From: Halomarinibacterium sp041392205
GTDB taxonomy: Bacteria > Bacteroidota > Bacteroidia > Flavobacteriales > Flavobacteriaceae
Assembly: GCA_041392205.1 (NCBI GenBank)
Contig: JAWKMO010000028.1
Coordinates: 1 to 19,929 of the forward strand
Direction: 5' to 3'
Length of the DNA: 19,929 bases
Shown: in pieces, positions 1-8,383 of the stretch
Layout: each line of letters opens with the position of its first letter
Position numbering within the stretch: position 1 is the first letter of the stretch
Position numbers and translations under genes: made by a program
The notes under the pieces: model-generated
The model's database searches: none
The model's input: the letters and a program-made list of their open reading frames with translations, nothing else
What the model was told of the DNA's origin: nothing

Positions 1-1089
1 ATAACATACTCCAAAAGAAGGCCTTTGTTCTACCGCTCTTAAATAATAGGTTCTTGCACTTCCATAGCTTCCTTTTTTTCGAAAATCTTCAGCAATAGTG
101 TATAAATACTTCGCTTTATCACTGGCATTAGTTTCAAGATCAACCGCTTGGTTATAATACTTTAACGCTTCGCTTCCTTTTCCTTCTTTTTCAGCCAATC
201 TTCCTAAATAAAAAGCAGATTTTGCGGAAGGCTCCAATTTATGCAATTCTTGAACTAGTTGAAAAAACAGAGGAGTTTCGCATTCCTTGTCATTTAATCT
301 GCCTGCAGAACTTTTTAACCAACTAATGTTGGTTTTATTTGCATCGAAATTCTTTTCAATTAAAGGTATTAAGTTTTCACAATTAGCAATCGCTCCTAGT
401 TTGGCATCCACACTGCTTTTAATTTTTCCGTAGGATTCTACATTTTTTTCATATCCTTCCAGTTTTTCTTGTTCTTTTGAAGTGAGTGCGGTACCGGCTT
501 CTTGTTTGTCTAAAAGTTGTGTTAACTTTTGTGCATAATTACCTTCCTCTTTTTCAATTTTTGATTGGATAATGTCATATAAATCAAAAACTTCTTGAAT
601 ATCCTTTTGTCCTTCCTCAAAAAGGTCTTTTGCTAATGAAAAATAGGTGTATATTCTTTTGGGACTTGTAAAGCTTTCTTCATCCTTTTTAAAGGCGTTG
701 TCAAAAGCTTTAAATTGTTCCATTTTGGTGCCAATTCCATTATCGTACTTAATTTGAGCTATATCTGATAATACATCGCCTTCTTTTGTTTTACTTGCGT
801 AATATTGTAACCTAAGGTTATATGCTTTTTCAAGATCTGCAATCTTACTTTTATCTCCTTTTTCAATAAAGTACTCAAACATTTTTACGGCATACTGGTA
901 CGTCGCTAAACTGTATTGTGGACAATCGTTTATGGTTTTTTCATAATGAGGTAAGGCAGCCTCATAGTTTTTTGCTTTAGCAGGCTCAATAAATAAAGAA
1001 GCTGTGGTTACACATGGGTCTTGCGCTTGTGCTTTGTTTAATAAAGAAAAAGCCAATACTGCAAAAAATAAAGTAACTTTCGTTTTCAT
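1..1089 (-). CDS. Secreted TPR-repeat protein, 3' part missing (runs off the left edge)
   Basis: Open reading frame read leftwards from ATG at 1089-1087 to the window edge with no stop: 363 residues are visible and the C-terminus lies outside. The first ~23 residues (MKTKVTLFFAVLAFSLLNKA then QAQ) form a signal peptide, with likely cleavage after AQA or AQAQ, so the protein is periplasmic or outer-membrane associated. Tetratricopeptide-like helices are visible early (YEAALPHYEKTINDCPQY) and again close to the edge (SAFYLGRLAEKEGKGSEALK, then GSYGSARTYYLRAVEQRP). The middle is Lys/Glu-rich and probably helical. It starts 19 bases after the stop of the outer-membrane protein gene on the same strand, so it is probably the third gene of a coaX operon. 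A scaffolding or protein-interaction role is usual for TPR proteins, but no specific function can be named. Confidence 0.85.
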   Translation of the reverse strand, partial: MKTKVTLFFAVLAFSLLNKAQAQDPCVTTASLFIEPAKAKNYEAALPHYEKTINDCPQYSLATYQYAVKMFEYFIEKGDKSKIADLEKAYNLRLQYYASKTKEGDVLSDIAQIKYDNGIGTKMEQFKAFDNAFKKDEESFTSPKRIYTYFSLAKDLFEEGQKDIQEVFDLYDIIQSKIEKEEGNYAQKLTQLLDKQEAGTALTSKEQEKLEGYEKNVESYGKIKSSVDAKLGAIANCENLIPLIEKNFDANKTNISWLKSSAGRLNDKECETPLFFQLVQELHKLEPSAKSAFYLGRLAEKEGKGSEALKYYNQAVDLETNASDKAKYLYTIAEDFRKKGSYGSARTYYLRAVEQRPSFGVCY

Positions 1090-1108
1090 TTTGTTAGTGT
1101 TTATGGTA

Positions 1109-2347
1109 TTAATCATATAGTCTTTTTTCAAACCATTTATCGTTTAGGGAAAGACTAATAAAGATATTAAAAAAGGATTCTTCTACTAGCCCACTGTTCT
1201 TTGTCCCTCTTTTCCCAAGCTCAAAGCCTAGGTTTATATTGGAGAACGTTCTTCCCATTGGCAAACCCATTCCAAAAGATATGCCAAACTCATTTATTGA
1301 TTCGTTATTGATATTTAAGCCCGTTTGCTCAAATCGGAAACCACCTCTATAAACAATTCTTTTCCAGTAACTTGAAAAGGAATTGTATTCGGGTATAAAA
1401 AATCCTCCCATTCTAAATTTAGAAGCGTCTTCAAAGATAACATTTTCTAATTCAAAAGTTCGGTTGGTAAGATTACTGGTTTTTTGAGATGAGAACTCAC
1501 CTCCTATAAACCATTTTTTAGGAGCTCCTATTCCGGCTCCCAAAGTGAGTTGAGAGGGAAAAATAAAGTCGGTATCTTCTACGGGAATCTCTCTAAAATC
1601 GATATCTGCGGTATTGCCATTTCCTAACACCAAAAATGTAGAAAGAGTTCTTCCATTTTCTGACTTAAAATTGGTTTCTGGGGTATAGGTAACGGAAGAC
1701 ATAAATTCCAGCTTTTCAGAAACCATTGTCTTATATTGAGCACCAAGATTAACACTAAATCCTTTTAAATCTGAATTATTGATTTCCTTTGTTCCTAATT
1801 GAATATCTTCTTGGGTAGACAAAGTTGTATTCTCAATATTTCCAAAGTCATAATTTGCTTCAACACCCACACTTAGGTTGTTTGTTATTTGATATCCTAA
1901 CGTAAAAAATGCTTTATTTAGACCTCCTTCCCCTGAGTACTGGGTAGTGGTAGCCCCATTTGTGTTTTCTAATTTATATCCTGTGGATGTATAAGGGATT
2001 AATCCAAAGGAGGCTCCAAATTTTCCCATCGGAATTCCAATGGCTAGGTAATCCAAAGTTGTGGTTGACGTTTTTTGACTTTCTTGAGAGGTTGATAAAG
2101 TGTTGGTTTTATGACTTCCAGAAATCGAATAATTTACTAATCGTAACCCCGCTATCCCAGCTGGGTTTTGAAGATTAAGATGGATACTATCTGAATACAC
2201 GCCAATACCTCCCATACTTCTATTTTCTACAGTTCCTTTAAATTTTATATTTCCAATTCCAAAAAAGGAATAAGGAGATGTAGTTCCTTGTTGAGCCAGA
2301 GAAAGAGTCGTGATTAAAAGAGCAAAAACTATTAAAAAGTGCTTCAA
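1109..2347 (-). CDS. Outer-membrane beta-barrel protein of unknown function (coaX-linked), TTG start
   Basis: 412 residues. The start codon is TTG (2347-2345), overlapping the TGA stop of coaX by four bases (TTGA). This start is favoured because a signal peptide begins at once (MKHFLIVFALLITTLSLA, cleaved near residue 18) and no in-frame ATG precedes it. The mature protein opens with TSPYSFFGIGN and RSMGGIGVYSD, features I associate with Bacteroidota FadL/OmpP1-like and PorV-like barrels. The rest alternates short amphipathic strands with polar loops (SVGVEANYDFG, GGFRFEQTGLN, INLGFELGKRG), which suggests an outer-membrane beta-barrel. The order coaX - outer-membrane protein - TPR protein is, from memory, common in Flavobacteriia, so this is probably a housekeeping envelope gene and not part of the sugar locus. 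The transported substrate, if any, is unknown. Confidence 0.8.
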   Translation of the reverse strand: MKHFLIVFALLITTLSLAQQGTTSPYSFFGIGNIKFKGTVENRSMGGIGVYSDSIHLNLQNPAGIAGLRLVNYSISGSHKTNTLSTSQESQKTSTTTLDYLAIGIPMGKFGASFGLIPYTSTGYKLENTNGATTTQYSGEGGLNKAFFTLGYQITNNLSVGVEANYDFGNIENTTLSTQEDIQLGTKEINNSDLKGFSVNLGAQYKTMVSEKLEFMSSVTYTPETNFKSENGRTLSTFLVLGNGNTADIDFREIPVEDTDFIFPSQLTLGAGIGAPKKWFIGGEFSSQKTSNLTNRTFELENVIFEDASKFRMGGFFIPEYNSFSSYWKRIVYRGGFRFEQTGLNINNESINEFGISFGMGLPMGRTFSNINLGFELGKRGTKNSGLVEESFFNIFISLSLNDKWFEKRLYD

Positions 2348-3078
2348 AATGAATCTTTATTAAGTTCTAATATGTGGTTTAAACCTTCCAATAGAAAATT
2401 TGAATTGGCAAAGATGTCATTTTTTATGCTATCTCGCAAAAATTGAGCGTCTCCACCTGTTAAAATTGTTGTTAAATCTGAAAAGTTATGCTGATATAAT
2501 GAAATAAAACCTTCTATTTCGTTGGCAACCCCTTGCACTACCCCTACATCCATTGAGATTTTTGTGCTATCCCCAATAAAAGTGTTTGGTTTTGTTGGTT
2601 CTAATAACGGTAACTTAGAGGTAAAAGTGTGCATCGCTTTATAACGCATGGTTATTCCAGGAGAAATACCCCCTCCCAAATATTCCTTCTTATAATTCAA
2701 AAAATCGTATGTTATACACGTCCCTGCGTCTATCATTAAAACATTTTTTTTGGGATATTTAAATGCCGCTGCACTTACTAATGCTATCCTATCTACCCCA
2801 AGAGTAGTAGGTGTTTGATAAAAATTTTTAAAGGGAAGTTTTGATTTATGGGTAAGGATGTGGACTTTTAATTTTGTGTTTAGAAGAGGACTAATTTTTT
2901 CTGAAAATTCGCCTACCGAAGAAACAATAGCGTAAGATAGTTTGGGAAACTCTTTTTCCATTTCTTTTAATTGGCTTTCAAAATCTTTTAAAGAAATAGT
3001 TTTTTTCTTTACCATCTCATCCTTTTCAAAAATAGCAAGCTTTATAAAACTATTCCCTACGTCTATTATTAAGTTCAT
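2344..3078 (-). CDS. coaX: Type III pantothenate kinase
   Basis: 244 residues, normal length for CoaX. The enzyme phosphorylates pantothenate with ATP, the first committed step of coenzyme A synthesis, in the cytoplasm. Diagnostic ASKHA-fold motifs are in order: the N-terminal phosphate-binding DVGNS (residues 6-10), GVDR (94-97, with the likely catalytic Asp96), DAGT (117-120), GGGISPG (135-141), GDST (169-172) and TGGD (207-210). The ATG at 3078-3076 gives the exact N-terminus expected (MNLIIDVGNS). The gene leads a minus-strand operon and its stop codon overlaps the TTG start of the next gene, which points to translational coupling. No perfect -7 element lies directly upstream. The nearest fit is TATTTTTA in the 78-base gap before the tRNA terminator. 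Confidence 0.96.
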   Translation of the reverse strand: MNLIIDVGNSFIKLAIFEKDEMVKKKTISLKDFESQLKEMEKEFPKLSYAIVSSVGEFSEKISPLLNTKLKVHILTHKSKLPFKNFYQTPTTLGVDRIALVSAAAFKYPKKNVLMIDAGTCITYDFLNYKKEYLGGGISPGITMRYKAMHTFTSKLPLLEPTKPNTFIGDSTKISMDVGVVQGVANEIEGFISLYQHNFSDLTTILTGGDAQFLRDSIKNDIFANSNFLLEGLNHILELNKDSF

Positions 3079-3156
3079 TTGCGAGTAATCACGTGGCTAA
3101 AAATACAATTTGTTATCGCTATGCTTTGTTAACAGGATATTAAATTGTTAAAAAGC

Positions 3157-3185
3157 AAAAACCCAAGCAAATTGCTCGGGTTTTT
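3157..3185 (-). terminator. Rho-independent terminator of tRNA-Phe
   Basis: On the minus strand, AAAAACCCGAGC and GCTTGGGTTTTT form a 12-bp stem with one mismatch (the A at 3165 facing the C at 3177) around a 5-base loop, ending in a U-run. It begins two bases past the tRNA discriminator base and so should end the tRNA transcript. It also separates the coaX operon from everything upstream. The A-run and T-run make it potentially active in both directions, although no plus-strand gene reaches it. Confidence 0.85.
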
Positions 3186-3186
3186 G

Positions 3187-3259
<73 letters not shown>

Positions 3260-3274
3260 TTCATAAAGCGGGTG

Positions 3275-3305
3275 CAAATATAAATTTATTTTAGCTTTAC
3301 CAAAA
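3275..3305 (-). promoter_or_regulatory. Promoter of tRNA-Phe
   Basis: The minus strand reads TTTTG (3305-3301), an 18-base spacer, then TATATTTG (3282-3275). This matches the Bacteroidota primary-sigma consensus TTTG / TAnnTTTG perfectly at -7. The predicted transcription start near 3269 leaves about a 10-base leader before the tRNA 5' end at 3259. It is the best promoter in the window. Confidence 0.7.
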
Positions 3306-3331
3306 CAAAAATATAAAATTATCTATCCAAT

Positions 3332-4234
3332 TTAAGATTTTATAGAAAGAATTGCATTTTGAATTTCCCTTTCTGTAACTATCGCATTTGCTCCAGGTTT
3401 TGATGCAACCAAAGCCCCCACAGTACAAGCACGTTCTAAAGATTTTGAAGGAATTGTTTTATGTATCAATAATTCTCCTATTAAAGTTGCCAAAAAAGAA
3501 TCTCCAGCACCTACTGTATCTTCAACAGCCACTTTAATACTAGCATGCCCATAAAATTCATTTTCATAGTATAAAATAGCTCCTTTATCTCCTTTGGTAA
3601 TACAAATCCCTTTTAAATTAAGTTTTTCATTTATCCACAAAGCTTGCTCTGTAAGACTATTCTCTGTACATTCCAGCATTGTTGAAATTACTTCCAACTC
3701 TTCTTCATTCATTTTTACAAAATTGGCTTTACTTAATAGCTGAAGGAGTAAATCTTTAGCATAAAAAGGAGGGCGTAAATTAACATCAAACACAGAAAAT
3801 TCTGAAACTTCTATGAGTTTTAAGAGGGTTTCTTTACTTTTTGCATTTCTACAAGCCAAACTGCCAAAAATAAAAACCTTTGAATTTTTTACAAGCGCTT
3901 CTGCTTCCGAGGTAAATGCTATGGCATCCCACGCCACGGGAGCCATAATTTTATAAGAAGCACTGCCTTGATGGTTTAAGCTAACCCGAACACTTCCGGT
4001 TTTAAGGTGCTCATCCTTTTGAATACCCAGAATGCAAAATCTTTCATGTTCTAGGAATTTGATAATATTTTGTCCCTCTTCATCCTTCCCAATACTACTA
4101 ATAATGGCTACAGAATGTCCTTGAGAATGCATTCGTAAAGCAACATTTAAAGGCGCTCCCCCAATCACTTTTTTATCTGGAAAGACATCCCACAAGATTT
4201 CACCAAAACATACTATTTGTGGGTTTTTATTCAT
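3332..4234 (-). CDS. PfkB-family carbohydrate kinase, probable fructokinase
   Basis: 300 residues, full length for the ribokinase/PfkB family. Visible motifs are the substrate-side glycine motif GGAPLN (25-30), the central DVNLRPPFY (150-158), and the C-terminal ATP/anion-hole signature DTVGAGDS (239-246) with catalytic base Asp245. The DxNLRPPF segment and the N-terminal CFGEILWDVFPD are typical of bacterial fructokinases, and the location directly behind a GH32 enzyme and a sugar porter supports fructose as substrate. It would make fructose 6-phosphate from fructose and ATP in the cytoplasm. The ATG at 4234-4232 lies inside the end of the porter gene, with an 8-base overlap. No strong terminator follows. 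Only a 6-bp TAAAGC/GCTTTA pairing is seen before the tRNA promoter. Another hexose as substrate cannot be excluded by sequence alone. Confidence 0.92.
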   Translation of the reverse strand: MNKNPQIVCFGEILWDVFPDKKVIGGAPLNVALRMHSQGHSVAIISSIGKDEEGQNIIKFLEHERFCILGIQKDEHLKTGSVRVSLNHQGSASYKIMAPVAWDAIAFTSEAEALVKNSKVFIFGSLACRNAKSKETLLKLIEVSEFSVFDVNLRPPFYAKDLLLQLLSKANFVKMNEEELEVISTMLECTENSLTEQALWINEKLNLKGICITKGDKGAILYYENEFYGHASIKVAVEDTVGAGDSFLATLIGELLIHKTIPSKSLERACTVGALVASKPGANAIVTEREIQNAILSIKS

Positions 4235-5573
4235 CTTCTAGCACTAGTTGTTTTTCTAATTCCTCCAGAGAAACCCCTTTGGTTTCGGGCATTATAAAAA
4301 GTACCCAAAGGAGTTGAAAAACCATCATCATGGCAAAAAATAAAAACATGCTTCCGGCACCAATTTTGGCAATTAAAAATGGTACCGAAGAAGGAATCAT
4401 AAAAGCCAGTACCCAATGGGTAGAAGTACCTATAGATTGGCCATACGACCGAATATGATTGGGAAAGATTTCAGAAATATAAACCCAAATTACAGCCCCT
4501 TGCCCAATAGCATGAGCTCCAATAAATACAAAAAGCGAAACTGGTACAATCAAGCCAGACCATTCATTAAAAAAAGCTAATGCCACAAAGAACAGAGAGA
4601 TTATATATCCTATAGAACCAAATAGCATAAGCTTTTTTCTTCCTAATCGATCGATTAGATACATCCCTAAAAGGGTAAAAATTAAATTCGCAACGCCAAT
4701 GCCTATACTCCCCAAAAGTGCTGCTTGATTTGCTAGCCCCGCTTCTTCAAAAATTCGTTTTGAATAATATAAAAAGGCATTTATCCCAGAAAATTGATTA
4801 AAAAAAGCAATTGCAAATGCCAAGAGAATTATTCTTTTGTATTTTCTCTTAAAAATAGGCTCCTTTATTCTAGATTGCTCTGTTTCTAAAATTTGTGCAA
4901 TTGTTTTTTGTGGGTCTTCATCTGGAGAAATCATTTTGACTACTTTTAATGCCTCTTCGGTTCTTCCCTTAACCAATAACCATCTAGGACTTTTTGGGAC
5001 CCCAAATACCATAATCGTATAAACAAATGCCGGTAATGCTTCAATCCCTACCATCCATCGCCAAGCATTTTCAGAAAGTATAAAGCTACTAATAAGATAG
5101 TTGGACACAAAAGCTATTAAAATACCAAAAACAATATTAAACTGGTACGTAGCTACTAATTTACCTCTATTTTGAGGGGAGGCTATTTCCGAAATGTAGG
5201 CAGGTGCTGCAATCGTTGAAGCACCTACACCTAGACCTCCTAAAAATCGAAAAAAAGCAAAAATCCATGGGTCGTTTGCTAATGCCGAACCCAAAGCAGA
5301 GACGGTATAAAAAATTCCAATCCAAATTAAGGTGTTTTTTCTTCCCAAAAGGTTTGTGGGAAATCCTCCCAAGACCGCTCCAAAAATAGTCCCAAAAAGT
5401 GCAGATCCTACAATAATATACCCATGGAAGTTATCATTACTTCCAAAAAACGTATGACTTTTCCACAATTCCTGAAGCGTTTGCTCTGCCCCACTAATTA
5501 CAACGGTATCAAAGCCAAATAAAAACCCAGCAAGGGCCACGGTTAAAGACCAAAGAAATACTTTTTTATTCAT
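4227..5573 (-). CDS. MFS sugar porter (sugar:H+ symporter family), probable fructose/sucrose importer
   Basis: 448 residues with 12 predicted membrane segments. Sugar-porter hallmarks occur in order: GFDT in TM1 (20-23), the loop 2-3 motif ending NLLGRK (74-79), PAYISE followed by NRG (124-137), PKSPRWLL (193-200) before the central cytoplasmic loop, NQFSGIN (259-265) in TM7 where the family usually has QQxSGIN, DRLGRKK (308-314), ISEIFP (366-371) and PETKG (429-433) at the C-terminus. It should bring the GH32 product across the inner membrane by proton symport. Its start codon lies within the last 8 bases of the GH32 gene and its stop within the first 8 bases of the kinase gene, so the three proteins are made together. 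The exact substrate (fructose or sucrose) is inferred from neighbours. Confidence 0.93.
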   Translation of the reverse strand: MNKKVFLWSLTVALAGFLFGFDTVVISGAEQTLQELWKSHTFFGSNDNFHGYIIVGSALFGTIFGAVLGGFPTNLLGRKNTLIWIGIFYTVSALGSALANDPWIFAFFRFLGGLGVGASTIAAPAYISEIASPQNRGKLVATYQFNIVFGILIAFVSNYLISSFILSENAWRWMVGIEALPAFVYTIMVFGVPKSPRWLLVKGRTEEALKVVKMISPDEDPQKTIAQILETEQSRIKEPIFKRKYKRIILLAFAIAFFNQFSGINAFLYYSKRIFEEAGLANQAALLGSIGIGVANLIFTLLGMYLIDRLGRKKLMLFGSIGYIISLFFVALAFFNEWSGLIVPVSLFVFIGAHAIGQGAVIWVYISEIFPNHIRSYGQSIGTSTHWVLAFMIPSSVPFLIAKIGAGSMFLFFAMMMVFQLLWVLFIMPETKGVSLEELEKQLVLEDE

Positions 5574-7110
5574 TCCAGATTGATTTAATTTTGTGGATAT
5601 TTAATGATTTTATTTCTAACGTTTCACTGCTCGATATTTCTAAATTTGTATACGGTGCTTTTGGAAAAATCTGGTTGGTGAAAACATAGGCGCCCTTATC
5701 GATAAAAATTTCTACTGAAGATTGGTCGATAACTACTCGAACTTCTACTTCTTTTTCTAAGGGAAAATAGGGCTGTGATTGTATTTCTTTTCCGAAGGAT
5801 TCTTTAAAATCTATAATTCCAGAGTTTGTTCTATCGAAGGTAATTTTGCCTTCATAAGGTTGAAAGCTAAGGACTATTTTTTCTGAATTTTCATTACTAT
5901 AGGTAACCTTTAGTTCTTTTGACAAATTCATTATAAATGAAATGTCAGTTTTATTATAATTTTCACTTTTACGGGAATATGGGAGGGCACTCGTATATAT
6001 TGAATCGACCAGTGTTTCAATGGTATTTAAACTTGAAATTGGATAGTTTTTCAGAAAATAACCGCTATCCCTTTTATATAGAGAAATCTTTCGTGGAAGC
6101 GTCATTGCACTTCGCCATATCTCTGTAGGGGTATCTTGGGCATAGTTCCAATTGCTCATCCAGCCTATGAATATTCGTTCATTATTGGGCGCATTATTAT
6201 ACGTAACCCCAGCATAGTTGTCCATCCCGTAATCCAACCATTTAGTTTCAGTTTGTGAGGTAGTAAAGGTTTTTCCATCAAACTCTCCCACAAAATACTG
6301 GGTTCCCGAACCACCGTTGGGAGCTCCCGGATTTATACTTATAAGCAATACCCATTTTTCTTCCTCTGTACCTTCTACTTTTAATGGGAATAAATCTGGA
6401 CATTCCCAAACACCTCCATGAGCGCCCTTATTGTTACCAAATTCGCCCGTGAGGACCCATTCTTTTAAATTTTTTGACGTATAAAATTTTGCGTGATCTC
6501 CTGCTACTAAAGTAAGCACCCATTGCAAATTAGTTTCATCCCAAAATACTTTTGGATCCCTAAAATCTTTAATTCCTGAGTTTCCAATAACCGGATTGAC
6601 TTTATATTTTGTCCAAGTGTCTCCATTGTCAAGACTATAGGCAATCCCTTGCGTTTGAAAATTGGTTCGCCCTGCTTTTTCACCTTCCATTAAATGATAT
6701 GTAAAAATTGCTACTAAAGGTGGATTCTCTTTTGTTCCAAATCCTGAAGTATTGAACTTATCTATCACGGCACTGCCCGAAAAAATAAGTCCGTGCTCAT
6801 CTGGATACAATGCAATGGGCTTATGTTCCCATTGAATTAAATCATTACTTACGGCATGGCCCCAATGCATAGGACCCCAAACAATGTCTTCTGGATAATA
6901 TTGATAAAATAGATGGTAGACCCCATTATTAACTACTAATCCGTTAGGATCGTTCATCCATTTTTCTGGAGGAGAAAAGTGAAATTGTGGCCTAAAGGGC
7001 TCTGTATATTTTTCTTTAGTATTAACAACTGGAACAGCATTATTTTTATCAGAAATTTTCTCTTTACAAGAAAAAAATAGGACAAATAGGGCTACATAAG
7101 TACTTCTCAT
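5566..7110 (-). CDS. GH32 beta-fructosidase lipoprotein (levanase/inulinase/invertase type)
   Basis: 514 residues. Residues 1-15 are a lipoprotein signal with the lipobox-like FFSC and Cys15 as the lipidation site. The CKEK sequence after it is a partial match to the Lys/Asp/Glu-rich export signal described for surface lipoproteins of Bacteroidota, so a surface or periplasmic location is possible. The N-terminal five-bladed beta-propeller of GH32 is clear: WMNDPNG (51-57) with nucleophile Asp54, FSGS (110-113), RDP (184-186) with the transition-state stabiliser Asp185, and WECPDLF (235-241) with acid/base Glu236. A C-terminal beta-sandwich follows from about residue 355. All catalytic residues are present. 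The enzyme cuts beta-fructosyl bonds and releases fructose, most likely in exo mode. Whether levan, inulin or sucrose is preferred cannot be read from the sequence. It leads the three-gene operon. Confidence 0.95.
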   Translation of the reverse strand: MRSTYVALFVLFFSCKEKISDKNNAVPVVNTKEKYTEPFRPQFHFSPPEKWMNDPNGLVVNNGVYHLFYQYYPEDIVWGPMHWGHAVSNDLIQWEHKPIALYPDEHGLIFSGSAVIDKFNTSGFGTKENPPLVAIFTYHLMEGEKAGRTNFQTQGIAYSLDNGDTWTKYKVNPVIGNSGIKDFRDPKVFWDETNLQWVLTLVAGDHAKFYTSKNLKEWVLTGEFGNNKGAHGGVWECPDLFPLKVEGTEEEKWVLLISINPGAPNGGSGTQYFVGEFDGKTFTTSQTETKWLDYGMDNYAGVTYNNAPNNERIFIGWMSNWNYAQDTPTEIWRSAMTLPRKISLYKRDSGYFLKNYPISSLNTIETLVDSIYTSALPYSRKSENYNKTDISFIMNLSKELKVTYSNENSEKIVLSFQPYEGKITFDRTNSGIIDFKESFGKEIQSQPYFPLEKEVEVRVVIDQSSVEIFIDKGAYVFTNQIFPKAPYTNLEISSSETLEIKSLNIHKIKSIWNE

Positions 7111-7183
7111 TCAGCTTTTTAATTAAATATTAATATAACCCATTCACTTAGAAAAGGGTAAAATTGAAAAACTAAATTCCTTT

Positions 7184-7191
7184 CAAACTTA
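7184..7191 (-). promoter_or_regulatory. Candidate -7 element for the GH32-porter-kinase operon
   Basis: The minus strand reads TAAGTTTG, a perfect TAnnTTTG. It lies about 74 bases upstream of the GH32 ATG and 48 bases downstream of the lacI stop, so the operon probably has its own start and does not depend only on read-through from lacI. No well-placed -33 TTG is seen (the nearest TTG is 14 bases upstream), so the promoter may need an activator or be weak. Confidence 0.45.
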
Positions 7192-7238
7192 CTAGGATTT
7201 GTAAACAATAGTCTTCACAAAATTTAGGGTTTGAAATA

Positions 7239-8276
7239 CTACCTTTTAGGGACTATGGGTTTTGTTGAATCTCTAATTATTAATGAGGTTTCTAGTGTTT
7301 TAGTTATTGGGGTAAACGCTTCATGGTTTTTCTTTGCTTGCATTTCTTTGTAAAGTAATTTGAAAGATTTCTTTCCCATTTTATACCCAGGTTGATCTAT
7401 TGTGCTTAATGAGGGTGTAATTGCTTGAGAGACAAACCAATTACTAAAACCCATAATGGCAATATCATCTGGTACTTTAATCCCTTTTTCATTAAAAACA
7501 GCAATAGCACCCACAGCAACTAAATCTGTAATGGTAAAAATACCATCCACATCTTTATGATCCTCGAGGAGTTTTATTGCAGCGGCGCGCCCTTCTTCGT
7601 AATTTACATTTTCACAAATATATACTAAAGACGAATCGTATTTTATTCCATGGTCTTCTAGTGCCTTTTTATACCCTAAAAATCGATCAATAGAATTTTG
7701 TGGAAGCAAAGCCCCACGAAAATGAGCAATCCTTTTACAACCCGTATCTATTAGATGTTTTGTGGCAATATAAGCTGCTTGCCGATCATTAATGATAATT
7801 TTAGAACATTCTATGAGTTTAGAAATCTTATCAAACATTAACAAAGGAATATTTAATTCTTTTACATCATGCAAATGTGAAATATTTGTAGTAGTACTTG
7901 CGAGAGATATCATAATCCCATCTACTCGCTTGCTAATAAGAAGGTCTATTTGCTTTTTTTCGAGTTTATAGGATTCGTTGGACTGTAAAATAATAACAAG
8001 ATATCCTTTTTTCTCGGCTTGTTCAATAATACCATTAATAACACTAGAGAAAAAATGATGTACTACTTCAGGAATAATTAATCCAACTGTTTTAGATTCT
8101 TTAGTTCTTAAATTTACGGCAAAAACATTGGGTGTATAGTGAAGTCTTTTAGCCTCATTTTTAACCAGCTCTTTCGTTTTTTTACTTACATCAGGATAGT
8201 CTTTTAAGGCCTTTGAAACAGTTGTAATTGATATTCCTAAATTTTCGGCAATTTCCTTTAGCGTAACTTCTTTCAT
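7239..8276 (-). CDS. LacI-family transcriptional regulator of the fructose locus
   Basis: 345 residues. The N-terminus carries the LacI DNA-binding domain: VTLKEIAENLGISITTVSKA (4-23) is the helix-turn-helix, followed by DVSKKTKE, and YTPNVFAVNL (47-56) is the hinge helix that contacts the centre of the operator. The rest is the periplasmic-binding-protein-like sensor domain, starting TVGLIIPEVVHHFF and including DGIFTITDLVAVGA and IMGFSNW near the C-terminal half. It should bind a small sugar or sugar phosphate, plausibly fructose-related given its neighbours. It is encoded upstream of and on the same strand as the GH32 operon, and divergent from the SusC/SusD genes. A perfect CG-centred palindrome 94 bases upstream of the start is its likely operator. 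Whether it represses or activates is not visible from the sequence. Confidence 0.95.
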   Translation of the reverse strand: MKEVTLKEIAENLGISITTVSKALKDYPDVSKKTKELVKNEAKRLHYTPNVFAVNLRTKESKTVGLIIPEVVHHFFSSVINGIIEQAEKKGYLVIILQSNESYKLEKKQIDLLISKRVDGIMISLASTTTNISHLHDVKELNIPLLMFDKISKLIECSKIIINDRQAAYIATKHLIDTGCKRIAHFRGALLPQNSIDRFLGYKKALEDHGIKYDSSLVYICENVNYEEGRAAAIKLLEDHKDVDGIFTITDLVAVGAIAVFNEKGIKVPDDIAIMGFSNWFVSQAITPSLSTIDQPGYKMGKKSFKLLYKEMQAKKNHEAFTPITKTLETSLIIRDSTKPIVPKR

Positions 8277-8337
8277 GGGTTAAGACTCAATGGTGAGTTG
8301 GTTTTGTAAAAATCAAGCAAATTTCCACTAAAATAGG

Positions 8338-8345
8338 CAAAATTA
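8338..8345 (-). promoter_or_regulatory. Candidate -7 element of lacI
   Basis: The minus strand reads TAATTTTG, a perfect TAnnTTTG, with a predicted transcript start near 8332 and a leader of about 55 bases before the lacI ATG. No TTG is present in the -33 window. That window abuts the palindrome at 8370-8383, so a protein bound there would sit on the -33 region, which fits autoregulation. Confidence 0.5.
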
Positions 8346-8369
8346 GTATTCAAATACGGTTTTATAAAT

Positions 8370-8383
8370 CGAAAACGTTTTCG
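8370..8383. promoter_or_regulatory. Probable LacI-family operator palindrome
   Basis: CGAAAACGTTTTCG is a perfect 14-bp palindrome with the central CpG that is characteristic of LacI/PurR/CcpA-type operators, where the paired hinge helices insert. It lies 94 bases upstream of the LacI-family gene. A CGTTTT half-site recurs exactly 21 bp further right (8397-8402 against 8376-8381), about two helical turns away. No second full copy was found next to the GH32 promoter or the SusC start. Confidence 0.65.

Noticed and set aside
3262..3300. Terminator after the fructokinase gene
   Set aside because: Only a 6-bp TAAAGC/GCTTTA pairing with a large loop and no T-run, and it overlaps the tRNA promoter. 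Transcripts may simply run on to the tRNA terminator at 3157-3185.
7309..7322. AAACGCTT-like sequence as a second LacI operator near the GH32 operon
   Set aside because: It lies inside the lacI coding sequence, is not palindromic and matches the palindrome at only a few bases.
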